A stretch of 6,363 nucleotides of DNA from Microcoleaceae cyanobacterium UBA11344. Lineage in GTDB: Bacteria > Cyanobacteriota > Cyanobacteriia > Cyanobacteriales > Microcoleaceae. Below are positions 1 through 5,486 of this stretch, one piece after another. The notes under the pieces are model-generated. The model was not told the origin of the DNA and did no database searches. It saw only the letters and a list, made by a program, of their open reading frames with translations. How positions within the stretch are numbered: position 1 is the stretch's first letter; each line of letters opens with the position of its first letter. Both the position numbers and the translations under genes were made by a program. The stretch spans positions 877 to 7,239 of the forward strand of contig DMYK01000262.1 in assembly GCA_003483675.1 (NCBI GenBank). The letters are read 5' to 3'.

Positions 1-849
1 GCGCGATCGCTTTTCTAGATGGTAGTGCCATCCTAACATTGAAATTAACCTGGTCAAGTCATAAGCAGAAATGCTATTATGTTGGTGAATGCTGTTTCGG
101 GCGGCTGTTAGCAGCACTTGTTTTTTGATGACATCGAAGATTTTTGGGTAGTTAAGAAAAGGTTGCTCGCCGTAATCGCTGCTAAAATTTAGGTCATTAT
201 TGCCAGTAGTTGTCTTCACCCACTGTTCTATTCCTGTACCAGTATCAAAGCGTTTGAACATGGCGGCTAAGGAGTTTGAACTGGCGATATTGTGGGTATA
301 GCCAATCATGTCTTTTGCTAACTCGTAAAAGTAAATATCCTGTTTTTGCCCGGAGGCATCTCTAATCACGCAGTTGTCAATGTCGCATTCTGGGTATTTA
401 GTATTGATTTGAGAGACGATATTGAGCAGGGGGATAATTTTAGTGGCACTCCAACACTCAACTTTGGTAAGTGCGTTTTTTCCCAGCCACTGTGCCTGGA
501 TTTTTCCTTCTACAAAAGTGCCAATACAAACGCAGGCTTGTTTGATGTCTGCGTGGAGAAAGTTTAAAGCTTGAGTGTTAATTTGAGGGAGTTCTCCGAG
601 GCTGGGAAAGGCACTAAGTTTGAGCGGGTTATTGGCTGGGGGAATGTAACTAATTACTTTTAAACCGTCTGGTTTTTGTTTGAGGTAATTGGGATAATTG
701 GGAATTTCTTTTTGGTAAGGAGAGTTTTGTATGCCGCGATCTAAAAAGGCTAGTTTTTCTGAGTTAGCTTTGACATCAATTTCGATTTGCAGGAATTTTT
801 TAAAGATGATCGCTCGGTTTTTGGCGATTTCGAGGGAGGTTAGGTTCAT
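1..849 (-). CDS. Beta-lactamase/DD-peptidase-fold serine hydrolase-like protein, 3' end outside window
   Basis: An open frame of 283 codons runs from ATG at 849 off the left edge without a stop. An in-frame TAG at 913-915 lies upstream with no other ATG, GTG or TTG between, so this start is the only standard one; no clear Shine-Dalgarno precedes it. The protein shows class A beta-lactamase-like landmarks in order: SATK (S134-K137, the SxxK nucleophile motif), SSN (190-192, the SxN motif, 56 residues on; about 60 in class A enzymes), and GEQPFLN (227-233), placed like the ExxLN region. A helix-like SAYDLTRLISMLGW (261-274) follows. The KTG motif would lie beyond the window. No signal peptide is visible, which is odd for an enzyme acting on peptidoglycan or beta-lactams, so a cytoplasmic or non-catalytic role is possible. 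The gene sits 93 bp downstream of the HNH gene on the same strand. The fold assignment rests on motifs only; the substrate is unknown. Confidence 0.6.
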   Translation of the reverse strand, partial: MNLTSLEIAKNRAIIFKKFLQIEIDVKANSEKLAFLDRGIQNSPYQKEIPNYPNYLKQKPDGLKVISYIPPANNPLKLSAFPSLGELPQINTQALNFLHADIKQACVCIGTFVEGKIQAQWLGKNALTKVECWSATKIIPLLNIVSQINTKYPECDIDNCVIRDASGQKQDIYFYELAKDMIGYTHNIASSNSLAAMFKRFDTGTGIEQWVKTTTGNNDLNFSSDYGEQPFLNYPKIFDVIKKQVLLTAARNSIHQHNSISAYDLTRLISMLGWHYHLEKRSR

Positions 850-942
850 GATCGTAGCTGCGAGGGAGTCGGGAATAGGTAAGTAACTATAGTATCTGTT
901 CGAGTGCGATCGCTATTCACCCGGAATAGATGGTTTTTTTAT

Positions 943-1224
943 TCAGTTTTTTTTGCCGCGTACTTGAATACGTTTGTCGGTTTTTTGTTTTTTAACCCAA
1001 GAGATAAATCTCTGAAGTTGAGGGTCATTTTTGAGCTTGTCGAGGGAGTTGAGCTCTTGGGCGAGGCGTTTGTTGTCAAATAGGGAGTGAATCTGGCGGT
1101 GACAGGCGGAACAAATGTCAATTGTCGGGCCTGGATCTTCTTTTTTCCGCTTGGTATTTTGTTTGGGGATCAGGTGATGAGCGGTTAAGGCTGCCATTTC
1201 TCGATCGCACAATTCGCACTGCAT
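943..1224 (-). CDS. Small HNH endonuclease-family protein (93 aa)
   Basis: A 93-residue protein starts at ATG 1224 and ends at TGA 943-945. The frame stays open upstream to about 1416, but that part runs back through the ctaE terminator and looks non-coding; the ATG sits immediately before the first conserved residues and has GAG a few bases upstream. The architecture is that of a compact HNH domain: a CELC knuckle (C3, C6), the catalytic-type HH pair (H16-H17 in AHHLIP), a second CSAC knuckle (C38, C41) and H46 in CHRQIH. The four cysteines probably bind structural zinc and the histidines a catalytic divalent metal, as in the HNH (ββα-metal) family. The last 45 residues are basic and helix-like. 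HNH proteins of this size occur as stand-alone genes in many cyanobacteria; the target is unknown. No methylase, toxin partner or intron lies beside it, so it appears to be an orphan. Confidence 0.82.
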   Translation of the reverse strand: MQCELCDREMAALTAHHLIPKQNTKRKKEDPGPTIDICSACHRQIHSLFDNKRLAQELNSLDKLKNDPQLQRFISWVKKQKTDKRIQVRGKKN

Positions 1225-1244
1225 AGTTTTCTCAATGCTGTTTG

Positions 1245-1260
1245 ATAGGATAATTCCTAT
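1245..1260 (-). promoter_or_regulatory. Dyad and possible -10 box upstream of the HNH gene
   Basis: ATAGGA and TCCTAT form a perfect 6-bp inverted repeat around a 4-base centre, 21 to 36 bases upstream of the HNH start. On the minus strand TATCCT (1247-1252) inside the dyad fits a -10 box, but no good -35 sits 16-18 bases upstream. A repressor site over the -10 or a small leader hairpin would both fit. This is a pattern-based suggestion only. Confidence 0.25.
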
Positions 1261-1315
1261 TTTGAATTTAGCGCGATCGGCCCAGAAAGTGGGAGTGAAA
1301 GACGATCGCACCCCC

Positions 1316-1343
1316 AAAAAATAAAAAACCCCCAATTGGGGGT
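1316..1343 (-). terminator. Rho-independent terminator of the cta operon
   Basis: Read on the minus strand, ACCCCC-AATT-GGGGGT forms a 6-bp, mostly G-C stem with a tight AATT loop. A T-rich tract (TTTTT-A-TTTTTT) continues directly from it. It begins 41 bases downstream of the ctaE stop and upstream of the HNH gene, so it should end the ctaCDE transcript and separate it from HNH. There is no T-run on the plus-strand side, so it acts in one direction. Confidence 0.85.
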
Positions 1344-1362
1344 GAGACAAATCTGTTGTGGA

Positions 1363-1380
1363 AGAGGCCGAAAAGCCTCT
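1363..1380 (-). other. Hairpin just after the ctaE stop
   Basis: AGAGGC and GCCTCT pair perfectly over six bases around a 6-base loop, 4 bases past the ctaE stop. No T-run follows on the minus strand, so it is not itself a terminator. It may protect the mRNA 3' end or act together with the terminator at 1316-1343. Confidence 0.5.
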
Positions 1381-1384
1381 GGGA

Positions 1385-2008
1385 TCACAAAATATAAAGT
1401 AGCAGAAACAAGACAATCCAAATCACATCGACAAAGTGCCAGTAAATCTCAGTTGCTTCTATCCCGAAATGATGCTCGCTAGAATAGTGACCTTCAGTGC
1501 GCGCGCGCCACAGTACACCCATCATCAGCACCACCCCTAAAGTAACGTGCAAACCGTGAAAAGCAGTCAAAACGTAAAAACAACTGGCATACAAATTAGT
1601 TGTCAGGCCAAACTCTAAATGAGTGTATTCGTAAACCTGACCAAACAAGAAAACCGCGCCCATAGCGGCAGTTAAGAGCAACCAGTTTCGCATCCCCGCT
1701 ACATCATTCTTTTTGATTGCAGTATCCGCATTGTGAATGACAAAACTGCTAGAAATCAGAATCAGGGTATTAATTGCCGGCAGCAATAACTCTCGTGTCG
1801 GCGTACCTTCCGGTGGCCATACCGGGGCCATCGCCCGATAAATCAAATAGGCCGCAAACATACCGAAAAATATCATTCCCTCAGCGCCGAGGAACACGAG
1901 CAACCCTAACATTCGGTGATCGGGATGCTCCTCGCCGTGAGCTTCTACCTGTTCGGCATTGTGGTAATTGAGGGCTGTTGTTGCTGGATCGATCACTGGG
2001 ATTTGCAT
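1385..2008 (-). CDS. ctaE: Cytochrome c oxidase subunit III
   Basis: CtaE is the core membrane subunit III of the aa3-type oxidase; it stabilises subunit I and the proton uptake path. The 207-residue protein has five predicted membrane segments (about 34-57, 74-92, 109-127, 141-166 and 186-207), matching the short bacterial/cyanobacterial form that lacks the first two helices of the seven-helix type. Family marks include the acidic residue in the first helix (E43 in GAEGMIFF), VWPP (63-66), FHGLHV (150-155) and the C-terminal EIYWHFVDVIWIVLF signature (187-201). The ATG at 2008 is chosen over a TTG at 2098, which would add 30 residues made only of translated heptamer repeat. No Shine-Dalgarno is evident before the ATG, and repeats fill the upstream spacer. 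It is the last gene of ctaCDE, 237 bp after ctaD, and is followed by a terminator. Confidence 0.96.
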   Translation of the reverse strand: MQIPVIDPATTALNYHNAEQVEAHGEEHPDHRMLGLLVFLGAEGMIFFGMFAAYLIYRAMAPVWPPEGTPTRELLLPAINTLILISSSFVIHNADTAIKKNDVAGMRNWLLLTAAMGAVFLFGQVYEYTHLEFGLTTNLYASCFYVLTAFHGLHVTLGVVLMMGVLWRARTEGHYSSEHHFGIEATEIYWHFVDVIWIVLFLLLYIL

Positions 2009-2014
2009 AATGAA

Positions 2015-2098
2015 TTGGTAACTGGTAATGGGTAATGGGTAATGGGTAATTGGTAATGGGTAATTGGTAATTAGTAATTGGTAATTAGTAATTGGCAA
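2015..2098 (-). repeat. Heptanucleotide tandem array, TNGGTAA type, 12 units
   Basis: Twelve contiguous 7-bp units on the plus strand (consensus TTGGTAA/TGGGTAA, with variants CTGGTAA, TTAGTAA and TTGGCAA) run without phase break directly upstream of ctaE. Such short tandemly repeated heptamers are known from intergenic regions of filamentous cyanobacteria. The array lies in the untranslated spacer of the cta operon, but one frame through it is open and falsely extends ctaE. Confidence 0.9.
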
Positions 2099-2101
2099 TT
2101 C

Positions 2102-2129
2102 AACTACTAACTACTAACTACTAACTACT
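2102..2129. repeat. Heptanucleotide array, AACTACT type, left part (4 units)
   Basis: Four perfect copies of AACTACT directly follow the TNGGTAA array, giving a second heptamer family side by side with the first. The array is interrupted after 2130 by the inverted-repeat element and resumes on the far side in the same phase once the insertion is removed. Confidence 0.9.
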
Positions 2130-2130
2130 A

Positions 2131-2225
2131 CAGTCCTGGACGCAAACACTCGCTTATGTAGGGTGCGCAGTGCGCACCTTACCGCTATAAGTAGCGTGTC
2201 AAACCACTTTTTGCGTCCAGGACTG
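2131..2225. mobile_element. 95-bp MITE-like inverted-repeat element
   Basis: The ends are a perfect 16-bp terminal inverted repeat, CAGTCCTGGACGCAAA (2131-2146), with its complement at 2210-2225. A 5-bp direct repeat TACTA flanks it (2126-2130 and 2226-2230). Deleting the element plus one TACTA rejoins the surrounding AACTACT heptamers in exact phase, strong evidence for a true insertion with target duplication. The interior is also nested inverted repeats: ACACTCGCTTAT pairs imperfectly with ATAAGTAGCGTGT, and GGTGCGCA (2162-2169) pairs with TGCGCACC (2171-2178) at the centre, so the whole element can fold into one long hairpin. It encodes no protein and would need a transposase supplied elsewhere. 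The family is not identified. Confidence 0.8.
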
Positions 2226-2230
2226 TACTA

Positions 2231-2250
2231 ACTACTGACTACTGACTATT
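2231..2250. repeat. Heptanucleotide array, right part, overlapping the ctaD stop
   Basis: After the element the array resumes as (A)ACTACT, GACTACT, GACTATT, where the first A comes from the flanking repeat copy. The last unit contains the complement of the ctaD stop codon (TAG at 2246-2248), so the repeat abuts and slightly enters the reading frame. Confidence 0.75.
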
Positions 2251-4051
2251 CAGCATCCGGGCTTTCATCAGCAGAAACATCAACATCTGTTTCTGATTCA
2301 GGATTGACTAAAGTTGCAGTACCGCCAAAGAAAGTTGAAGCTTGAGCCTCAGAAACCGGAATACCGCGTTTCTCGGCATTGCGGCTCGCATTTTCCCTCA
2401 ACTTCAGCTTCAGACGTTCCCCAGTCCCCTGAATTTTTTCCATGCCGTAATCGTAAGGCCCCGTTGCTAATACCGGGATTCCTTCAAAATTTTCGATCGG
2501 CGGTGGCGAAGTCGTCATCCATTCCAAACTCAAAGCTTCCCAAGGATTATCACCAGCTTTCGGGCCGTACATCCAGCTCCACATCACATTAATGATGAAC
2601 GGGATCGTAGACACTGCCAGCATATAAGCGCCGATCGTACAAATCACATTAATTGTGGTAAATTTGGGGTCGTACATCGCCACCCGCCGAGGCATTCCTT
2701 GCAGCCCCAAAACGTGCATCGGCAAGAATGTAACAGTAAAGCCAACATAGGTCAGGAAAAAGTGAACTCTGCCCCAAAACTCATTGAGCATCCGTCCCGT
2801 CATTTTCGGGAACCAGTGATAAAAAGCACCGTAAATTCCAAACACTGAGCCGCCAAACAGCACGTAGTGCAAGTGAGCGACGATGAAATAAGTGTCGTGA
2901 ACGTGAATGTCGAAAGGTACGGAAGCTACCATGATCCCGGTGATGCCGCCGAGGACAAAAGTTGAGATAAAACCCATCCCAAATAGCATCGCGCTCACCA
3001 GGCGGAGTTTGCCTCCCCAAATAGTTGCTAACCAGCTAAATATCTTAATCCCTGTGGGCACGGCGATGATCATTGTGGTGATCATAAAAAACATCCGCAG
3101 CCAGCCGGGAGTGCCGCTGGTAAACATATGGTGCGCCCAGACAATTAAGCCCAAAAAGCTAATCGCTAGACTGGAATATGCGATCGCCAAATAACCGAAA
3201 ATTGGCTTGCGCGAATGCACCGGCAAAATTTCTGAAATCACCCCAAAAAAGGGCATAATCATGATATAAACTGCCGGGTGCGAGTAAAACCAGAATAAGT
3301 GCTGGTAGACGATGGGATCGCCGTTGCCGCTGGGGTTAAAAAATGCCGTTCCTGCTAACAAGTCAAAGGACAGCAAAATCAAAGCTGCGGCTAAAACTGG
3401 AGTAGAAATCAAAGTCAGTGCTGAAGTCGCAATCATCGCCCAGCAAAACAAGGGCATTTGATTGAGACTCATGGTTGGGATCCGCATCGTGAAGATGGTA
3501 ACGGAAAAATTCACCGCCCCCAAAATCGAAGAAGTACCCAGTATCAAGACGCTGAGAATCCAAATTTCCTCCCCCGCTTGGGCAGTAATTAGACTCAAAG
3601 GCGGATAGGAAGTCCAACCCGCCTGGGGAGCTCCTACTAAAAAACTGCTCAACAGCAACACGCCGCCTAGGGGAATCATCCAAAAGGCGATCGCATTGAG
3701 CCTGGGAAATGCCATGTCTTTTGCCCCAATCATCAACGGGATCAAAAAGTTAGCAAATCCAGCGCCTGCGGGTACAATCCACAGGAAGATCATCACCGTT
3801 GCGTGAACTGTAAATAGACTGTTGTAGAGTTCCGGGGTGACAACATCGGAGTCGGGGGTAGCAAGTTCCGTGCGAACGATAGTTGCCATCACGCCGCCGA
3901 TTAGATAGAACACAAAAGTTGTAACCAGGTATTGAATTCCGATTACTTTGTGGTCGGTATTAAAGGTGAAGTAGTCTCGCCAATTTCTCTGCGCTGGTTC
4001 TAAACCGCGAGCATCAATGTTGGCACTTTCTTGGAACTGTGCTTGGGTCAT
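2246..4051 (-). CDS. ctaD: Cytochrome c oxidase subunit I, A2-type
   Basis: CtaD is the catalytic subunit: it holds heme a and the heme a3-CuB centre, reduces O2 to water and pumps protons across the membrane. The 601-residue protein has the twelve-helix heme-copper oxidase fold. Visible ligands are H83 and H395 for heme a, H393 for heme a3, and H258, H307 and H308 for CuB, with Y262 in place for the His-Tyr cross-link. H385-D386 form the Mg/propionate site. K336 (K-channel) and D112 in KDMAFPR (D-channel entrance) are kept. The glutamate that ends the D-channel in A1 enzymes is A260 in YSHPAVY; Y256-S257 is the A2-type replacement. NPWEALSLEW-TSPPP (502-518) is the usual post-helix-12 motif, followed by an acidic tail. 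The ATG at 4051 lacks a clear Shine-Dalgarno. The gene lies 110 bp after ctaC. Confidence 0.98.
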   Translation of the reverse strand: MTQAQFQESANIDARGLEPAQRNWRDYFTFNTDHKVIGIQYLVTTFVFYLIGGVMATIVRTELATPDSDVVTPELYNSLFTVHATVMIFLWIVPAGAGFANFLIPLMIGAKDMAFPRLNAIAFWMIPLGGVLLLSSFLVGAPQAGWTSYPPLSLITAQAGEEIWILSVLILGTSSILGAVNFSVTIFTMRIPTMSLNQMPLFCWAMIATSALTLISTPVLAAALILLSFDLLAGTAFFNPSGNGDPIVYQHLFWFYSHPAVYIMIMPFFGVISEILPVHSRKPIFGYLAIAYSSLAISFLGLIVWAHHMFTSGTPGWLRMFFMITTMIIAVPTGIKIFSWLATIWGGKLRLVSAMLFGMGFISTFVLGGITGIMVASVPFDIHVHDTYFIVAHLHYVLFGGSVFGIYGAFYHWFPKMTGRMLNEFWGRVHFFLTYVGFTVTFLPMHVLGLQGMPRRVAMYDPKFTTINVICTIGAYMLAVSTIPFIINVMWSWMYGPKAGDNPWEALSLEWMTTSPPPIENFEGIPVLATGPYDYGMEKIQGTGERLKLKLRENASRNAEKRGIPVSEAQASTFFGGTATLVNPESETDVDVSADESPDAE

Positions 4052-4074
4052 AAAAACAAAATAAAGATATCAGT

Positions 4075-4141
4075 GTTTGTAGTCAGGACTTCAGTCCTTT
4101 AAAGCCTCTGGACTATCAGGACTCAAGTCCTTACTACGAAC
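4075..4141. repeat. 67-bp inverted repeat between ctaC and ctaD
   Basis: Two 24-bp arms (4075-4098 and 4118-4141) pair with about three mismatches around a 19-base centre. Each arm also contains its own small palindrome: AGGACT-TC-AGTCCT at 4085-4098 and AGGACT-CA-AGTCCT at 4118-4131. The outer ends read GTTTGTAG and CTACGAAC. This matches the style of dispersed palindromic repeats seen often in filamentous cyanobacterial genomes (recalled, not searched). No clear target duplication flanks it and it has no coding capacity. It occupies most of the 110-bp ctaC-ctaD spacer and would form a stem in the operon mRNA. Confidence 0.75.
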
Positions 4142-4161
4142 ATTTGAGGTCGAGGGAGGGA

Positions 4162-5169
4162 CTATTTTTGGGGATGAGTTGGGTGAAGTTTTTCGAGGTT
4201 TTCGGAGTTAACTCCCAGCTCGCTGGTGTAGGGAGCCAAAAATTCCCCGTCTGACAATTGAGCGGGGTTGAAGGCAACTGTTTGCTCTAGGTTTTGGCTA
4301 CTAGCAACTTGCTGCTCTTGCAGCCAAGCGTCGAATTCTTCCGGTTTCTGAACAAATGCTAAAGCGTTCATTGCTCCGTGATAAGCGCCACACAATTCAG
4401 CGCAAACAATGCGGTATTGACCAACTTTATTTGCTGTAAATCTCAGCTCGCTCGGCCGCCCCGGAATTGCATCTTGTTTAAGGCGAAATTCTGGGAGCCA
4501 AAATGCGTGGATCACGTCGGTTGCTTCAATATTTAGCTGTACGTCGCGGTTTACTGGCATATGCAGTTCGCCCGAAGTAATGCCGCTTTCTGGATAGTTG
4601 AAAATCCAGGCGTATTGCATACCTGTGACATTTACAACTAAGTCTGGTGCTTTTTCTTCATTTTCTGGGGAAGCGCCGATGCCTAGAGCAACAAGTTTTC
4701 CAGACGGAATTTGAGGGGTGTTTTGACCCATGTCCGAGAGTGTGGCCGCGATCGCACTTCCCCGCATTTTAGCCTGTGCTTTCATGCTGCCGTGGTCATG
4801 AGCGCCCATCGGATCGAGGCCTCCCATTGAGTTGTAAACCTCAAAACTGTAGACTCCGATGCCTAAAATAATCACCGCTGGAAGGGCCGTCCACAGAATT
4901 TCTAGGGGTAAGTTGTCGTGCCAAGCTGGGCCGTCTGTATTGTCCCCTTGGCGGCGGCGATATTTAATGGCAGCAAAAATCAGCACGCCCTGGACGAATA
5001 TAAATAATCCAGTGGCAATGGTGATCATTGTATTGAATAGTCCGTCTACCTGGGATGCTTCCTCCGAGGCGGCGAGCGGCATCAAACCGTGATTCTGCCC
5101 GTACCAGAGGCTGATCAGAGTTACTCCGATGCCGGCGAGCATGGTCAGAATGGAGCTGGGAATGTTCAT
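4162..5169 (-). CDS. ctaC: Cytochrome c oxidase subunit II (CuA subunit)
   Basis: CtaC accepts electrons from cytochrome c6 or plastocyanin on the lumen/periplasm side and passes them to heme a. The 335-residue protein has an N-terminal hydrophobic segment (6-22, signal-like), two membrane helices (about 46-69 and 92-112) and a C-terminal cupredoxin domain. All CuA ligands are present: H221 in HAFWLPEF, then C256, E258, C260, H264 and M267 in CAELCGAYHGAM. W188 in QYAWIFNYP is the usual electron-entry aromatic and E90 in LPLEILWT the K-channel entrance glutamate. No CxxCH is present, so there is no fused cytochrome c. Residues about 115-175, between helix 2 and the CuA domain, form a long linker with HDHGSM at 124-129. 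ATG at 5169 is preferred over the adjacent TTG at 5172, because AGAGGA lies 6 bases before the ATG. It is the first gene of ctaCDE. Confidence 0.97.
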   Translation of the reverse strand: MNIPSSILTMLAGIGVTLISLWYGQNHGLMPLAASEEASQVDGLFNTMITIATGLFIFVQGVLIFAAIKYRRRQGDNTDGPAWHDNLPLEILWTALPAVIILGIGVYSFEVYNSMGGLDPMGAHDHGSMKAQAKMRGSAIAATLSDMGQNTPQIPSGKLVALGIGASPENEEKAPDLVVNVTGMQYAWIFNYPESGITSGELHMPVNRDVQLNIEATDVIHAFWLPEFRLKQDAIPGRPSELRFTANKVGQYRIVCAELCGAYHGAMNALAFVQKPEEFDAWLQEQQVASSQNLEQTVAFNPAQLSDGEFLAPYTSELGVNSENLEKLHPTHPQK

Positions 5170-5282
5170 CAATAATCCTCTGAGAAACGTCTGGCTTTAG
5201 ATATAGGGAGGGTCTTGAGGGGTAATTGAGGGGACTTGATGTCCCGGAAATTCCCAAGTTGCTTAGGCATAACTATAGCCAT
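5169..5282 (-). CDS. Possible 37-codon leader ORF overlapping the ctaC start
   Basis: An ATG at 5282 opens a 37-codon frame beginning MAIVMPKQLG and ending SEDY. Its TGA (5169-5171) overlaps the ctaC ATG by one base (TGATG), an arrangement typical of translational coupling. An internal ATG at 5270 could serve instead. AGAAAGG abuts the first ATG too closely to be a normal Shine-Dalgarno, though it is about 12 bases from the second. The product has no recognisable domain, membrane segment or family. It could be a leader peptide that couples translation into ctaC, or chance. There is no independent evidence that it is translated. Confidence 0.25.
   Translation of the reverse strand: MAIVMPKQLGNFRDIKSPQLPLKTLPISKARRFSEDY
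5176..5181 (-). promoter_or_regulatory. Ribosome binding site of ctaC
   Basis: AGAGGA on the minus strand lies 6 bases before the ATG at 5169. Only 3 bases separate it from the adjacent TTG, so it decides the start in favour of the ATG. It is the clearest Shine-Dalgarno of the three cta genes; ctaD and ctaE have none that is evident. Confidence 0.65.
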
Positions 5283-5440
5283 CCTTTCTGTTTAGCATGG
5301 ACTGTTTTTAGCTTGAACAGTTAAGGAAGCGCCTCTGGGCGATCGATCTTAATTGTAGTTGCCATCGTTAGTATAGTGTCTCTTGTCAGGTCAGGTATCT
5401 TTGACAGAACGTCTTTAACAATAAATACATATTTTCTGCC

Positions 5441-5471
5441 TTGACAAAACAGATTAAAAGTGATATATAAT
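5441..5471 (+). promoter_or_regulatory. Consensus-like sigma70 promoter, antisense direction
   Basis: On the plus strand a perfect -35 TTGACA (5441-5446) is followed, after 17 bases, by TATATA (5464-5469), with TATAAT overlapping it at 5466-5471. Transcription would start about 5477 and run antisense into the 3' end of the methyltransferase gene. No plus-strand gene follows, so if active it would make an antisense or small RNA. The region is A/T-rich, so a chance match is possible. Confidence 0.35.
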
Positions 5472-5486
5472 CCCTCGGTTGGGCTG

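Larger units (their letters stand above)
5170..5486 (-). other. Spacer between methyltransferase and ctaC: leader region of the cta operon
   Basis: These 317 bases must carry the promoter of the cta operon unless it is read through from the methyltransferase, since no terminator is visible after that gene. On the minus strand TATACT (within about 5370-5377) resembles a -10 box, but no convincing -35 lies at the right distance. Short stems are present: ACTGTT/AACAGT (5301-5306 with 5316-5321) and GGGAC/GTCCC (5231-5235 with 5241-5245). Apart from the possible leader ORF and the opposing promoter described separately, nothing else is seen. Confidence 0.4.

Noticed and set aside
202..216. KTTTG (212-216) in the left-edge protein as the KTG motif of serine beta-lactamases
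   Set aside because: It lies between the SxN and ExxxLN-like regions and only about 80 residues after SATK; KTG is expected about 160 residues after the nucleophile.
346..567. 73-codon plus-strand frame
   Set aside because: Antisense shadow of the serine hydrolase-like gene, which has the convincing motifs.
911..940. CTATTC-ACCCG-GAATAG hairpin followed by T7 on the plus strand
   Set aside because: Terminator-like, but only for plus-strand transcription, and no plus-strand gene precedes it. On the minus strand there is no T-run after the stem.
2015..2129. CRISPR array
   Set aside because: The units are contiguous 7-bp repeats with no spacers; this is a simple tandem array.
5170..5172. TTG as the ctaC start
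   Set aside because: The Shine-Dalgarno AGAGGA is only 3 bases from it but 6 bases from the following ATG, which fits better.
4964..5257. 97-codon frame overlapping the ctaC start
   Set aside because: Mostly an out-of-frame shadow of ctaC; proline, serine and arginine-rich with no recognisable family.
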